NCBI GenBank assembly: GCA_018713215.1
Contig: DVFO01000064.1
Span: 1 to 36,287 of the forward strand
DNA from: Enterenecus faecium
GTDB lineage: Bacteria; Bacillota; Clostridia; Oscillospirales; Oscillospiraceae
Direction of reading: 5' to 3'
Length of the DNA: 36,287 bases
Below, in pieces: positions 6,783 through 15,302 of the stretch. The stretch's first letter is position 1. Each line of letters begins with the position of its first letter. Position numbers and translations under genes: made by a program. Below the pieces are notes generated by a model. The model did no database searches, was not told the origin of the DNA, and saw only the letters and a list, made by a program, of their open reading frames with translations.

Positions 6783-8270
6783 TTATTTATCTTTGTCTTG
6801 CTGTTGGATACCAGCGTTTTTATCTTCCACGGACGACCAGATCGTCCACTGATCCACGTCTGAATAGGGATTTGCCTGGGTGGGGGCCACCCCCGTCACC
6901 AGCCCCCACCGCACCAGCAGGGAACCCCGTAAAAAACAGATGGGAGCCAGCGGGGTCTGCTGGGCAAAGCCCGCCAGATAGGCCTCCAGCTCCGTCTCTC
7001 CCCCGGTCCTGCGCCAGGCGTTGAGCAGCTCCTGCACCTCGCTCTGGGCGCCCCCGTAGCTCAAAGACCCGGTGAGCAGGGCGGTGAGGTCAAAATCCGA
7101 AGTGAGCTGCACCTGGCCCAGGTACAAATCAAAATTGCCCCGCTCCAGGGCGGACACATAGTCCTCCCAGGCCAGGGACTTCACAGTTACGGTAAACCCC
7201 GCCCCCTCCAGCTGATTGGCCACAGCCTGGGCCACCTGCTGCCGGGTGGAGTTGTCCTCGTTGACGATGAGGGTGAGGCTCCCCCCGGTACTCTCCTCCG
7301 TGCCCCCCTGGGTCCACTCGGGCAGCTCCCCCCACGCCGGGGAGATGGGCCATGGGGTGGGGTTCCCGTGGCCGGACAGCTGCACCTGCACCAGGCTGTC
7401 CCGGTTCAGGGCCGAGGAGATGCGCTGGCGCACCGCGGCGTCGGCACACACACCCCGCTGGGTCTGGAAGCCCAGGTAGAGAAGCTGGCTGGTGGGGTAG
7501 TCGAACACCTCACAGGTGCCGGAGTAGCCCACCGCCTGGGGGTCGGAAAACTGGGTGGTGGCCATCCACACCTCGCCGCTGTCAAAGGCGGCCTTGCGCC
7601 GGTCCGGGGTGCTCACCTCCACCAGGGGGATGGTCTGGGCGGGCAGGGCGTCCACCTGGCCGCTGTAAGGGTTCGGGACCAGGGCCCCGTCCTGGAGCAG
7701 GTAGGGCCCGGTGCCCAGGGGGTCCTGTCCCTCCCGCTCCAGCACCACCGGAATATCCAGCAGGGCGGGCAGGTTGGCGTTGGGGCGGGACAGGGTGATG
7801 GTGAGGGTATAGGTCCCGGTCTGGGCCACCCCAGTGACGCCGGACAGGCGGTTTTGGTACCGGGTGGCGGTGCGGGCGGTCTCCAGGGAGGAGACCACAT
7901 GGGCGGCGGTGAGGGGGGTGCCGTCGGAGAAGCACACCCCCTGGGCCACCTCCACCGTCCAGGTCAGGCCGTCGGACCCGGCGGTGGCCCCGGCGGCCAG
8001 CCGGGGCTGGGGCTGGAAACTCTGGTCCAGCTCATACAGGCCCTGGTACACCAATCCCCCCAGCTCCAAATTCGCCCCGTTGGTGCCCGTGATGGGGTGC
8101 ATGGTCTGTTTGGGGTCATAGGCCAGGGAGAAGGTCCCGGTCTGGACCGGCTGCACCGTCCCGGTGGGGGCGGCAGACTGAACCGGGTTCTCCTCCGTGG
8201 CGGCGGTGCAGCCGGACAGGAGCAGCGCTCCCGCCACGGCCAGGGCCGCTAATTGGGTCTTGCGTCTCAT
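6783..8270 (-). CDS. Solute-binding lipoprotein, peptide/nickel (family 5) ABC type
   Basis: A 495-residue exported lipoprotein. The signal peptide MRRKTQLAALAVAGALLLSGC has a lipobox LLSGC with the lipidated Cys at 21, followed by a Thr/Glu/Pro-rich linker. The body has family 5 landmarks: LVYQGLYELD, GLTWTVEVAQGVCFSDGTPLTAAHV and, later, QLLYLGFQ with RQRISSALNRDSL. These proteins bind peptides or other solutes outside the membrane. No permease or ATPase gene is adjacent, so this is an orphan binding protein or works with a transporter elsewhere. Its ATG overlaps the pgeF stop as ATGA (8267-8270), implying translational coupling. An upstream extension of the frame to 8357 overlaps pgeF and is rejected. 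Confidence 0.88.
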   Translation of the reverse strand: MRRKTQLAALAVAGALLLSGCTAATEENPVQSAAPTGTVQPVQTGTFSLAYDPKQTMHPITGTNGANLELGGLVYQGLYELDQSFQPQPRLAAGATAGSDGLTWTVEVAQGVCFSDGTPLTAAHVVSSLETARTATRYQNRLSGVTGVAQTGTYTLTITLSRPNANLPALLDIPVVLEREGQDPLGTGPYLLQDGALVPNPYSGQVDALPAQTIPLVEVSTPDRRKAAFDSGEVWMATTQFSDPQAVGYSGTCEVFDYPTSQLLYLGFQTQRGVCADAAVRQRISSALNRDSLVQVQLSGHGNPTPWPISPAWGELPEWTQGGTEESTGGSLTLIVNEDNSTRQQVAQAVANQLEGAGFTVTVKSLAWEDYVSALERGNFDLYLGQVQLTSDFDLTALLTGSLSYGGAQSEVQELLNAWRRTGGETELEAYLAGFAQQTPLAPICFLRGSLLVRWGLVTGVAPTQANPYSDVDQWTIWSSVEDKNAGIQQQDKDK

Positions 8271-9079
8271 TTCAAACCAATGGCGGCGGCCATGGAGCCC
8301 CGGTTGGTGCCCACCTGGCGGTGGCTCCAGAACAGGTCCGGGTGGCAGCTGGTGCACAGCTCACACACGCCGATGTTCTCGGTGGGCACGCCCGCCTTTT
8401 CCAGGCGCATGGCGTTGATGCCCTTCAAATCCACGGAATACTTCCCGTTTTCCTGGATGTGCAGATACTTGAGCACCGGGGTGGAGAAGGCGGACATCAT
8501 GGCGTTGGGCACGTCCTCATGGGTCTCAAAGCAGCAGGGGCCGATGCCCGGGCCGATGGCGGCCAGGATGTTCTGGGGGTCACAGCCGTACACCTCCTCC
8601 ATCTTGCGCACCACCGCCCCGGCGATGTCGGCGGCGGTGCCCCGCCACCCGGCGTGGGCGGCGGCCACCACCTGGCGCACCGGGTCATAGTACAAGATGG
8701 GCAGGCAGTCGGCGGAGAAGATCACCAGGGTCACCCCGGGCAGGTCGGTGACCAGGCCGTCGGCCTCGTAGTTCACCTTCTCGTAGGGGTCTTCCTTCAC
8801 GTCCGCCTTGGTGATCACCCGCACATGGTTTTCATGGACCTGGTTGGACATGGCCACCCGGGGCCCCTGGGCCCCGATGGCCTCCAGAAACCGGCGGTAG
8901 TTCTCCCGCACATGGTCCGGGTCGTCCCCCCGGCTCACGCCCAGGTTCAGGGACGCCCACATGCCCTCTGAGATGCCGCCCAAGCGGGTGGAGAAGCCGT
9001 GGGCCACTCCCCCGGCCTGTTCCATCCCCTCAGAGGCCAAAAAGACCACAGATTGATGTTGCTTCTGGACAATTGTCAT
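8267..9079 (-). CDS. pgeF: Peptidoglycan editing factor / multicopper-oxidase-fold laccase (YfiH)
   Basis: A 270-residue protein of the PgeF/YfiH (DUF152, Cu-oxidase_4) family. In characterised members it removes wrongly incorporated residues (for example L-Ser in place of L-Ala) from peptidoglycan precursors; other activities, such as purine nucleoside phosphorylase, are reported for relatives. Family motifs are present: HGFSTRLGG near the start, NQVHENHV (metal His), SADCLPILYYD (metal Cys), HAGWRGTA (metal His) and a C-terminal CTSCHPDLFWSHR. GGGAGGT precedes the ATG by nine bases. It lies 34 bases after secA and overlaps the next gene by 4 bases, so it is mid-operon. Confidence 0.92.
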   Translation of the reverse strand: MTIVQKQHQSVVFLASEGMEQAGGVAHGFSTRLGGISEGMWASLNLGVSRGDDPDHVRENYRRFLEAIGAQGPRVAMSNQVHENHVRVITKADVKEDPYEKVNYEADGLVTDLPGVTLVIFSADCLPILYYDPVRQVVAAAHAGWRGTAADIAGAVVRKMEEVYGCDPQNILAAIGPGIGPCCFETHEDVPNAMMSAFSTPVLKYLHIQENGKYSVDLKGINAMRLEKAGVPTENIGVCELCTSCHPDLFWSHRQVGTNRGSMAAAIGLK

Positions 9080-9113
9080 GGTGGGTTACCTCCCGGTCAT
9101 TCCGTCACAAGGG

Positions 9114-11903
9114 TTATTCTTCCCCGTGGTGGTACTGCTCGCAGGTGCACTTCTTCCACTTCAGGCCGGACCCGCAGGGGCAGGGGTCGTTGCGGCCGAT
9201 CTTCACCGTCTTCTTGGTGGGCTGCTGGGTCACGGTCTTGTCCGACCCGCCGGACTCGCCGGTGACCTTGGCCACACGCTGACGCTGGATACCCTGGTTG
9301 GTGCGGATGCGGGCGGAGTACAGACGCCGCAGGGTCTCCTCCTGGATGGCGGCGATCATCTCCTCGAACATGTCGTAGCCTTCCCGCTTGTACTCCACCA
9401 CGGGGTCAGACTGGCCGTAAGCCCGCAGGCCGATGCCCTGGCGCAGCTCGGTCATGGCGTCGATGTGGTCCATCCAGTACTCATCCACCACGCGCAGTAG
9501 AATGACCCGCTCCAGCTCGCCCATGGGGTTGGAGATGGCGGTCTGGCCCAGTTCCGCCAGCTGCTGGGCAATGGAGTCGGCCTGGTGCTCGTAGTTGGCA
9601 TGGGCCAGCTCCAGCAGCTTGTCGGTGAGGGCCTGGGTGGACAGGCTTCCCAGCTGTCCCTTCACATCGTCCAGCTGCTGGGCGGTAAACATCACGTTGA
9701 CCCAGGGGGCCATGGCCACCTTGAAGCCAGCCTCGTCCAGCTTGCCCTGCTCTCCGGTGTGTCCGGCGATGAGGTTGGTGACGGTGGTGGTGAGCATGTT
9801 CTCAATGGCGGCGTGGACATCCTCGCCGTCCAGCACCTGGCGGCGCTGCTTGTAGATGACCTCACGCTGGGTGTTCATCACGTCGTCGTACTCCAGCACG
9901 GTCTTACGGATCTGGAAGTTCTGAGACTCCACCTTCCGCTGGGCCTTCTCGATGGCGTTGGACAGCATCTTCTGGTCCAGGGGGGTGTCCTCGTCCACGC
10001 CCAGCTTATCCATGACGCTCTGAATCCAGTCGGAGGCGAACAGGCGGAGGATGTCGTCCTCCAGGGACAGGAAGAAGCAGCTCTCGCCGGGATCGCCCTG
10101 ACGGCCGGCACGGCCGCGCAGCTGGTTGTCGATGCGCCGGGACTCGTGGCGCTCGGTGCCCAGGATGTACAATCCGCCCACTTCCCGGACCTTCTCGGCC
10201 TCTTCCTTGATCTCGGCCTTGAACTGGGCCTCGGCCTGGGCAAAGGCCTCACGGGCGGCGAGAATCTCCTGGTTGTCGGTGTCGGCGTGGCCGTCGCACT
10301 CGGCTAAAAGCTCGTCGCTCATGCCCTGGCGGCGGAGCAGCGCCTTGGCCATGTACTCGGCGTTACCGCCCAGCATAATATCGGTACCACGGCCGGCCAT
10401 GTTGGTGGCCACGGTGACGGCGCCCAGCTTACCGGCCTGGGCCACGATCTCCGCTTCCTTGTCGTGGTGCTTGGCGTTCAACACGTTGTGGGGAATGCCC
10501 TCCCGGGTCAGCAGCTTGCTCACCAGCTCGGAGATCTCAATGGACACGGTACCCACCAGCACAGGCTGGCCCTTCTCGTGGCACTCCTTGATCTGACGGA
10601 CCACGGCCCGGTACTTGCCGGCCTGGGTCTTGTACACCTGGTCGGGGTGGTCCACACGGGCCACGGGGCGGTTGGTGGGAATCTCCACGATATCCAGGGA
10701 GTAGATCTGGCCGAACTCCTCCTCCTCGGTCATGGCGGTACCGGTCATACCGGACAGCTTGTCGTAGAGACGGAAGTAGTTCTGGAAGGTGATGGTGGCC
10801 AGGGTCTTGGACTCGTGGGCCACGGTGACGTGCTCCTTGGCCTCGATGGCCTGGTGCAGGCCCTCGTTATAGCGGCGGCCGTACATGAGACGGCCGGTGA
10901 ACTCATCGACGATGATGACCTCGCCGTCCTTCACCACGTAGTCAATGTCCCGGCGCATGACGCCACGGGCCTTGATGGCCTGGTTGATGTGGTGGGACAG
11001 GGTGGTGTTCTCGGGGTCGGACAGGTTCTCCAGGTTGAACTGCTGCTCAGCCTTGGCCACGCCACGGGCGGTGAGGGTGGCGGTGCGGGCCTTCTCGTCC
11101 ACGATGTAGTCGGCGTCGATGTTGACGTCCTCCTCCTCCTTGGCGTCCACGGAGGCCACCCGCTGGCAGGTCAGACGGGCCACGAAGTTATCCACCAGCT
11201 GGTAGAGCTGGGTGGACTTCTCGCCCTGACCGGAGATGATCAGAGGGGTACGGGCCTCGTCGATGAGGATGGAGTCCACCTCGTCCACGATGGCGAAGCT
11301 GTGGCCACGCTGCACCAGCTCCTTGGAGTAGATGGCCATGTTGTCTCGCAGGTAGTCAAAGCCAAACTCGTTGTTGGTGCCGTAGGTGATATCAGCGGCG
11401 TAGGCGGCCTTCTTGGCCTCCTTGTCCACGCCGTGGATGACCAGGCCCACAGTCAGCCCCAGGAATCGGTACACCTTACCCATCCACTCCGAGTCACGCT
11501 TGGCCAGGTAGTCGTTGACGGTGATGATGTGCACGCCCTTGCCGGACAGGCCGTTCAAGTAGGCGGGCAGGGTGGCCACCAGGGTCTTACCTTCACCGGT
11601 GCGCATCTCGGCGATACGGCCCTGGTGGAGGATGATGCCGCCGATGAGCTGCACCCGATAGGGACGCATACCCAGAACACGCCAGTCTGCCTCCCGACAC
11701 ACGGCAAAGGCCTCGGGGAGAATGTCGTCCAGGGTCTCGCCGTTGGCCAGACGGGCCTTAAACTCGTCGGTTTTTGCCCGCAGCTGCTGGTCGGACAGAG
11801 CCTTCATTTCCTCTTCCAGGGCCTCAATTTTATCCACGAGGGGGGTGAGCGCCTTGACCGCCCGTTGGGACGGGGTGCCAAATATTTTCGTAAACAAACC
11901 CAT
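9114..11903 (-). CDS. secA: Preprotein translocase ATPase SecA
   Basis: A 929-residue motor of the Sec pathway that pushes unfolded preproteins through SecYEG. Walker A is RTGEGKT (about 101-107) and the DEAD-like motif is VDEVDSILIDEARTPL (about 206-221). The preprotein cross-linking region and motif VI (QLRGRAGRQGDPG) follow. The extreme C-terminus has the zinc/SecB-type motif, here CPC-x8-CTC, so one residue separates the last two ligands where most SecA proteins have adjacent CC or CH. AAGGAAG lies eight bases before the ATG. It is first in a minus-strand operon with pgeF, the lipoprotein gene and purL. Confidence 0.97.
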   Translation of the reverse strand: MGLFTKIFGTPSQRAVKALTPLVDKIEALEEEMKALSDQQLRAKTDEFKARLANGETLDDILPEAFAVCREADWRVLGMRPYRVQLIGGIILHQGRIAEMRTGEGKTLVATLPAYLNGLSGKGVHIITVNDYLAKRDSEWMGKVYRFLGLTVGLVIHGVDKEAKKAAYAADITYGTNNEFGFDYLRDNMAIYSKELVQRGHSFAIVDEVDSILIDEARTPLIISGQGEKSTQLYQLVDNFVARLTCQRVASVDAKEEEDVNIDADYIVDEKARTATLTARGVAKAEQQFNLENLSDPENTTLSHHINQAIKARGVMRRDIDYVVKDGEVIIVDEFTGRLMYGRRYNEGLHQAIEAKEHVTVAHESKTLATITFQNYFRLYDKLSGMTGTAMTEEEEFGQIYSLDIVEIPTNRPVARVDHPDQVYKTQAGKYRAVVRQIKECHEKGQPVLVGTVSIEISELVSKLLTREGIPHNVLNAKHHDKEAEIVAQAGKLGAVTVATNMAGRGTDIMLGGNAEYMAKALLRRQGMSDELLAECDGHADTDNQEILAAREAFAQAEAQFKAEIKEEAEKVREVGGLYILGTERHESRRIDNQLRGRAGRQGDPGESCFFLSLEDDILRLFASDWIQSVMDKLGVDEDTPLDQKMLSNAIEKAQRKVESQNFQIRKTVLEYDDVMNTQREVIYKQRRQVLDGEDVHAAIENMLTTTVTNLIAGHTGEQGKLDEAGFKVAMAPWVNVMFTAQQLDDVKGQLGSLSTQALTDKLLELAHANYEHQADSIAQQLAELGQTAISNPMGELERVILLRVVDEYWMDHIDAMTELRQGIGLRAYGQSDPVVEYKREGYDMFEEMIAAIQEETLRRLYSARIRTNQGIQRQRVAKVTGESGGSDKTVTQQPTKKTVKIGRNDPCPCGSGLKWKKCTCEQYHHGEE

Positions 11904-11961
11904 GTTGCGCGCTTCCTTTCTGGTTCAGTGCTTGGGTAGAAAAACCCATTTTAACTTATGT

Positions 11962-11970
11962 AGTATACCA
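11962..11970 (-). promoter_or_regulatory. Extended -10 promoter of the secA operon
   Basis: Minus-strand TGGTATACT (TGn plus TATACT), about 60 bases upstream of secA. No good -35 box is seen at 17 bases, which is usual for extended -10 promoters. Confidence 0.55.
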
Positions 11971-12044
11971 TAATCTTTAGGGAGAAAAAAGAGGAAATTG
12001 AAAATAACGTATGGTTTTCTCCCGGAGCGCCCAGAGAAACAAAC

Positions 12045-12076
12045 AGACGAAGGGCGCATATCCACACCCTTCGTCT
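12045..12076 (-). terminator. Terminator of the XRE gene
   Basis: A 10-bp stem AGACGAAGGG/CCCTTCGTCT is followed on the minus strand by GTTTGTTTCTC, just beyond the stop codon at 12083. Confidence 0.7.
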
Positions 12077-12082
12077 ATTTCT

Positions 12083-12397
12083 CTATGTGTGTTCCACCAG
12101 TCTCCGCACCAGAGCAGCCACATGGTTCAAAGTCTCCTGATCCATCTGCTTCAAATCCTCCACAACCTGTCCCAGCTGGGCGGGATGGGAATTGCCCCGG
12201 TCAAAAAACTCCTGGGGCGTGATGCCAAAATACTCGCAGATGTAGAACAATCCCTGGAGAGACGGCAATGATTTTCCATTCTCAATTTGGTTGATATAGC
12301 TGTTGTTTTGTCCCAGAGACAGGGACATGTCCCGGGCGGAAACCTTTTTCTCCGTGCGCAACTGGGCAATGCGCCCTTGGGTAAATTCCTCGTACAC
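12083..12397 (-). CDS. XRE-family helix-turn-helix regulator
   Basis: A 104-residue protein. Residues about 8-62 form a Cro/CI-type HTH (RIAQLRTEKKVSARDMSLSLGQNNSYINQIENGKSLPSL in outline, with the typical ENG-S-PS turn). The 40-residue tail is helical and may serve for dimerisation. The start is a GTG at 12397: GGGAGG lies eight bases upstream and no ATG is available nearby. It is divergent from the SLOG gene, whose promoter lies in the shared 155-bp space, so it may control that gene, itself, or both; this is inference. Confidence 0.82.
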   Translation of the reverse strand: MYEEFTQGRIAQLRTEKKVSARDMSLSLGQNNSYINQIENGKSLPSLQGLFYICEYFGITPQEFFDRGNSHPAQLGQVVEDLKQMDQETLNHVAALVRRLVEHT

Positions 12398-12483
12398 GGC
12401 AACCGCCTCCCTTCTCGGTTTGTTCTCGCTTTATTTTATCCTGTATCTACGTCAAAGGTACGATATTTAATCCTTCTTATGTA

Positions 12484-12512
12484 TTGACACGCAAGATTAA
12501 ATCCTTTATTCT
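12484..12512 (+). promoter_or_regulatory. Promoter of the SLOG-family gene
   Basis: TTGACA (12484-12489), 17 bases, TATTCT (12507-12512). A TTAAATCCTTT-like word occurs inside the spacer and, as TTTAATCCTT, about 30 bases upstream, giving a possible pair of operator half-sites. Confidence 0.7.
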
Positions 12513-12552
12513 TGCTTATAGCGACGGTTAAAATCTGTATATGGAGGCGCAA

Positions 12553-13020
12553 ATGGGTATGCAGACAAAAACATGCTGTGTTACAGGACACCGAAACATT
12601 TCAGACCAACAGCTCCCCTTGGTGAAACAACAGCTACAAGAGGCTGTACAACAGGCCATTGCAGACGGTTATACCCGATTTTTATCCGGTTTTGCCAATG
12701 GCGCAGACTTGATATTTGCCGCTGTCGTAGCCGATGCAAAAGCCCAAAACCCAGAGCTGCTCTTGGAAGCAGCTATTCCCTATGAAGGACGATTAAATTC
12801 AAAACATGCAGATTTTTATCCTCTGTTACAGACATGTGACAGTGTGTATGTAGCATGTGAGCAGTATGTATCATCTTGTTTTATGAAGCGCAACCGATAC
12901 ATGGTAGAAGCGTCTCAGCGTATCATCGCAGTCTACGATGGCCGCAAATCCGGTGGAACCTTTCATACCATACGTTACGCCCACAAACTGGAACGAGAGA
13001 TACAGTTTATTCGAATTTAA
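12553..13020 (+). CDS. SLOG-family (YpsA/DUF1273-like) protein
   Basis: A 155-residue Rossmann-like protein of the YpsA/DUF1273 SLOG group. It starts MGMQTKTCCVTGHRNI, with the characteristic TGHR signature, then FLSGFANGADLIFA, a glycine-rich nucleotide-ligand loop, and ends with IAVYDGRKSGGTFHTIRYA. SLOG proteins bind nucleotide-derived ligands; in YpsA relatives roles in division or stress have been suggested, but the function here is unknown. The ATG at 12553 is chosen because GGAGG at 12543-12547 gives a five-base spacing; an ATG at 12541 would overlap that site and 12559 is a second option. The gene is visibly AT-richer than its neighbours, suggesting recent acquisition. Confidence 0.82.
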   Translation: MGMQTKTCCVTGHRNISDQQLPLVKQQLQEAVQQAIADGYTRFLSGFANGADLIFAAVVADAKAQNPELLLEAAIPYEGRLNSKHADFYPLLQTCDSVYVACEQYVSSCFMKRNRYMVEASQRIIAVYDGRKSGGTFHTIRYAHKLEREIQFIRI

Positions 13021-13037
13021 ATCTATCACCACCCAAC

Positions 13038-13066
13038 AAACAAGGCCGCTCCGCTTTGTTTTCTTC
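13038..13066 (+). terminator. Possible terminator of the SLOG gene
   Basis: AAACAA (13038-13043) and TTGTTT (13056-13061), with inner GC pairs and a following T-rich run, 17 bases after the stop. The stem is short and imperfect. Confidence 0.4.
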
Positions 13067-13180
13067 TTCTGGTGCGTCCGGCCCTCGGCGGCCGGGAAGC
13101 GGCCGCATGCCACCAGACTTGAGGCCCTGGCAATGGAAGGGAAACCTGCCAGCGGAGCAGGCACACCCCAGAGATGTGAT

Positions 13181-13216
13181 ACGCCATCTATGTGACCCCT
13201 CCAGGCCCAGGGCCGA
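13181..13216 (+). repeat. Dispersed repeat, first block, copy 1
   Basis: 36 bases beginning ACGCCATCTATGTGACCCC. It matches 21019-21054 at 33 of 36 positions with no gaps. Confidence 0.7.
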
Positions 13217-13292
13217 CTACGGCCCCACCGCACAAAACAACATAAAACCATTGGGGTTTCAAAAGGGGCGTGCCCCTTTTGTGGCTTTTTGT

Positions 13293-13342
13293 CCATTTTG
13301 GCCACTCAAAATGGACCCCCAGCGGGGAGCGTCCCCGCCAGG
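13293..13342 (+). repeat. Dispersed hairpin repeat R1
   Basis: Perfect 8-bp hairpin CCATTTTG-gccact-CAAAATGG followed by ACCCCCAGCGGGGAGCGTCC and CCGCCAGG. The same right flank follows hairpins of different sequence at 21138-21187 and, inverted, at 20665-20717. Confidence 0.65.
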
Positions 13343-13491
13343 CTGGCAAGCCGGAGCCTTGGATGGTTAGAAGAACACCCCCTCGTCTGCCCAACGGCAG
13401 CCAGCTCCCCCTGCACCGGGGGTGCTCTGCGCCTGGAGGTGCATCTAAATTCCCACCCCTTTATGCACCACTTTACTGTACAAAATCCCCC

Positions 13492-13520
13492 TTGACACTG
13501 TCCGCCTATGGCGGTATAAT
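13492..13520 (+). promoter_or_regulatory. Consensus sigma-A promoter of the AGCS symporter gene
   Basis: TTGACA (13492-13497), exactly 17 bases, TATAAT (13515-13520): a perfect match to the vegetative consensus. The transcript starts about 25-30 bases before the glycine aptamer. Confidence 0.9.
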
Positions 13521-13551
13521 GTCCATCACAACAAAACAAAAGCAGACGAAG

Positions 13552-13724
13552 CGTGCAGGAAAAGGCCAGGGTCGGCCTACCGAAGGAGTGACACTCTCAG
13601 GTTCCCCGGGACACGGGGTGAGGACTGTACGTGGATGTAACTCTGGAGAAGCTCAGCAATGAGTGCCGAAGGTGCAACGTGGGGACCGCTGGTTCCCGCC
13701 AATCTCTCAGGCAAAAGGACAGAG
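13552..13724 (+). promoter_or_regulatory. Tandem glycine riboswitch
   Basis: Two consecutive glycine aptamers. Aptamer 1 (13552-13631) is closed by CGTGCAG/CTGTACG and contains CTACCGAAGGAGTGA and ACTCTCAGG. Aptamer 2 (13641-13724) is closed by CTCTG/CAGAG and contains GTGCCGAAGGTGCAA and the hallmark TCTCAGGCAAAAGGACAGAG. The linker is about nine bases. The 3' strand of the second P1 helix (GAGGAAAT, 13722-13729) is perfectly complementary to ATTTCCTC (13780-13787), which touches the base of the downstream terminator; this suggests a switching element, but the direction of control is not certain from sequence. A glycine riboswitch upstream of a sodium:alanine symporter is known to act as an OFF switch in Streptococcus. 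Confidence 0.93.
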
Positions 13725-13786
13725 GAAATCATACGCCGACGCACCCGCTCCCCGTTGGGGAGTCGGTGCCAGCACCGTCATTTCCT

Positions 13787-13826
13787 CAGGTTGCGGAGTA
13801 TTCCATCCGCAACCTGTTTTTGTTTT
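13787..13826 (+). terminator. Riboswitch-controlled terminator
   Basis: Perfect 11-bp stem CAGGTTGCGGA (13787-13797) with TCCGCAACCTG (13806-13816), then TTTTTGTTTT. It lies between the glycine aptamers and the symporter start codon. Confidence 0.9.
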
Positions 13827-13856
13827 GTCAAAAACAGCTCGAGGAGAGGATTTAAC

Positions 13857-15266
13857 ATGGTTCAGCAATTGGAAGCCGCACTTTTACCCGTGGTCAACGC
13901 CTTAAATGACTACCTATCCAGCTACATTCTGGTGTTTCTGCTCATTGGCGTTGGCCTGTTCTACTCCATCCGCACCCGGTTTGTGCAAGTGCGCTGCTTT
14001 GGCGAGGGCATGAAAAAGGTCTTTGGCAACCTGTCCCTGCGGGGCGGGGCCCAGGCCCAGGGCATGAGCTCCTTCCAGGCCCTGGCCACCGCCATCGCCG
14101 CCCAGGTGGGCACCGGAAACATCGTGGGCGCCTCCGGCGCCATCCTCACCGGCGGCCCCGGGGCCATCTTCTGGATGTGGATCATCGCCTTCTTCGGCAT
14201 GGCCACCATCTACGCCGAGGCCACCCTGGCCATCCACACCCGAGTCATTGACCAGGACGGCCACATCCACGGCGGCCCGGTGTACTACATCACCACCGCC
14301 TTCCGGGGCGCCTTCGGCAAGTTCCTGGCGGGCTTCTTCGCCGTGGCCATCATCCTGGCCCTGGGCTTTATGGGCTGCATGGTCCAGTCCAACTCCATCG
14401 GCTCCACCTTCCAGACCGCCTTTGGCGTGCCCTCCTGGGTGATGGGCGTGGTGCTGGTGGTCATCTGCGCCTTCATCTTCCTGGGCGGCGTGCAGCGTCT
14501 GGCCGCCGTCACCGAGAAGCTGGTGCCCATCATGGCCGCCATCTTCCTGCTGGGCGCTCTGGCCGTACTGGTGGCCCGCATCGCCTACCTGCCCGAGACC
14601 TTCGCCATGATCTTCCGCTACGCCTTCCAGCCCCAGGCCATCATCGGCGGCGGCTTCGGCTACGCCATCAAGACCGCCGTCAGCCAGGGCGCCAAGCGCG
14701 GCCTGTTCTCCAATGAGGCGGGCATGGGCTCCACCCCCCACGCCCACGCCCAGGCCAACGTGAAAGACCCCCACGAGCAGGGCGTGGTGGCCATGGTGGG
14801 CGTGTTCATCGACACCTTCGTGGTGCTCACCCTCAACGCCCTGGTGGTCATCTCCACCCTGTACACCTCCGACGGCCCCTTGGCTGGCGGCTATGTGGGA
14901 GACGTCACCGCCACCCTCAACAGCGCCAACCTGGCCCAGACCGCCTTTGGCACCGTGTTCGGCGCCCACTTCGGGGCCATCTTCGTGGCCATCTGCCTGT
15001 TCTTCTTCGCCTTCTCCACCGTGTTGGGCTGGAACCTGTTCGGCAAGATCAATGTGATGTACCTCTTCGGCAAAAAGGCCGCCCCCGTCTACGGGGTGCT
15101 GGCCCTGGTGTTCATCTTCCTGGGCACCACCATGTCCAACGACCTGGTGTGGGGCCTCACCGACCTGTTCAACAACCTCATGGTCATCCCCAACGCCATC
15201 GCCCTGTTTGCCCTGTCCTCCATCGTGGTGGGCATCGCCAAACGCCGGGGAAACGCCCTGAAATAA
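13857..15266 (+). CDS. Sodium:alanine/glycine symporter (AGCS family)
   Basis: A 469-residue multi-spanning membrane transporter that couples alanine or glycine movement to a cation gradient. Family landmarks: SSFQALATAIAAQVGTGN followed by IVGASGAILTGGPGA, and later SQGAKRGLFSNEAGMGS, both characteristic of AGCS carriers. About ten hydrophobic segments are seen. The frame is open upstream to 13659, but that part is the riboswitch; the ATG at 13857 follows GAGGAGAGGA at the right distance. The glycine riboswitch and terminator directly upstream make glycine the likely physiological signal, and probably a substrate. It stands alone; the next gene has its own promoter. Confidence 0.94.
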   Translation: MVQQLEAALLPVVNALNDYLSSYILVFLLIGVGLFYSIRTRFVQVRCFGEGMKKVFGNLSLRGGAQAQGMSSFQALATAIAAQVGTGNIVGASGAILTGGPGAIFWMWIIAFFGMATIYAEATLAIHTRVIDQDGHIHGGPVYYITTAFRGAFGKFLAGFFAVAIILALGFMGCMVQSNSIGSTFQTAFGVPSWVMGVVLVVICAFIFLGGVQRLAAVTEKLVPIMAAIFLLGALAVLVARIAYLPETFAMIFRYAFQPQAIIGGGFGYAIKTAVSQGAKRGLFSNEAGMGSTPHAHAQANVKDPHEQGVVAMVGVFIDTFVVLTLNALVVISTLYTSDGPLAGGYVGDVTATLNSANLAQTAFGTVFGAHFGAIFVAICLFFFAFSTVLGWNLFGKINVMYLFGKKAAPVYGVLALVFIFLGTTMSNDLVWGLTDLFNNLMVIPNAIALFALSSIVVGIAKRRGNALK

Positions 15267-15302
15267 TGGGAATTTCCCCATAGTTTCTCTGTCCCCCCTC
15301 CA

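Larger units (their letters stand above)
13067..13490. other. Gene-free spacer with repeat copies
   Basis: There is no ribosome site with a convincing frame here. The stretch holds GC-rich inverted repeats (around 13080-13110), an oppositely repeated CCTGCC/GGCAGG-type pair near 13145-13165, and two blocks (13181-13216, 13293-13342) shared with the spacer at 21.0-21.2 kb. Confidence 0.6.

Noticed and set aside
2953..6852. Very long open frame on the plus strand opposite purL (about 1300 codons)
   Set aside because: It is the complement of a real GC-biased gene; its product is a His/Gly/Val-rich string with no domain, and there is no ribosome site.
13659..13856. N-terminal extension of the AGCS symporter frame
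   Set aside because: These bases are the second glycine aptamer and terminator; the ATG at 13857 has a strong ribosome site.
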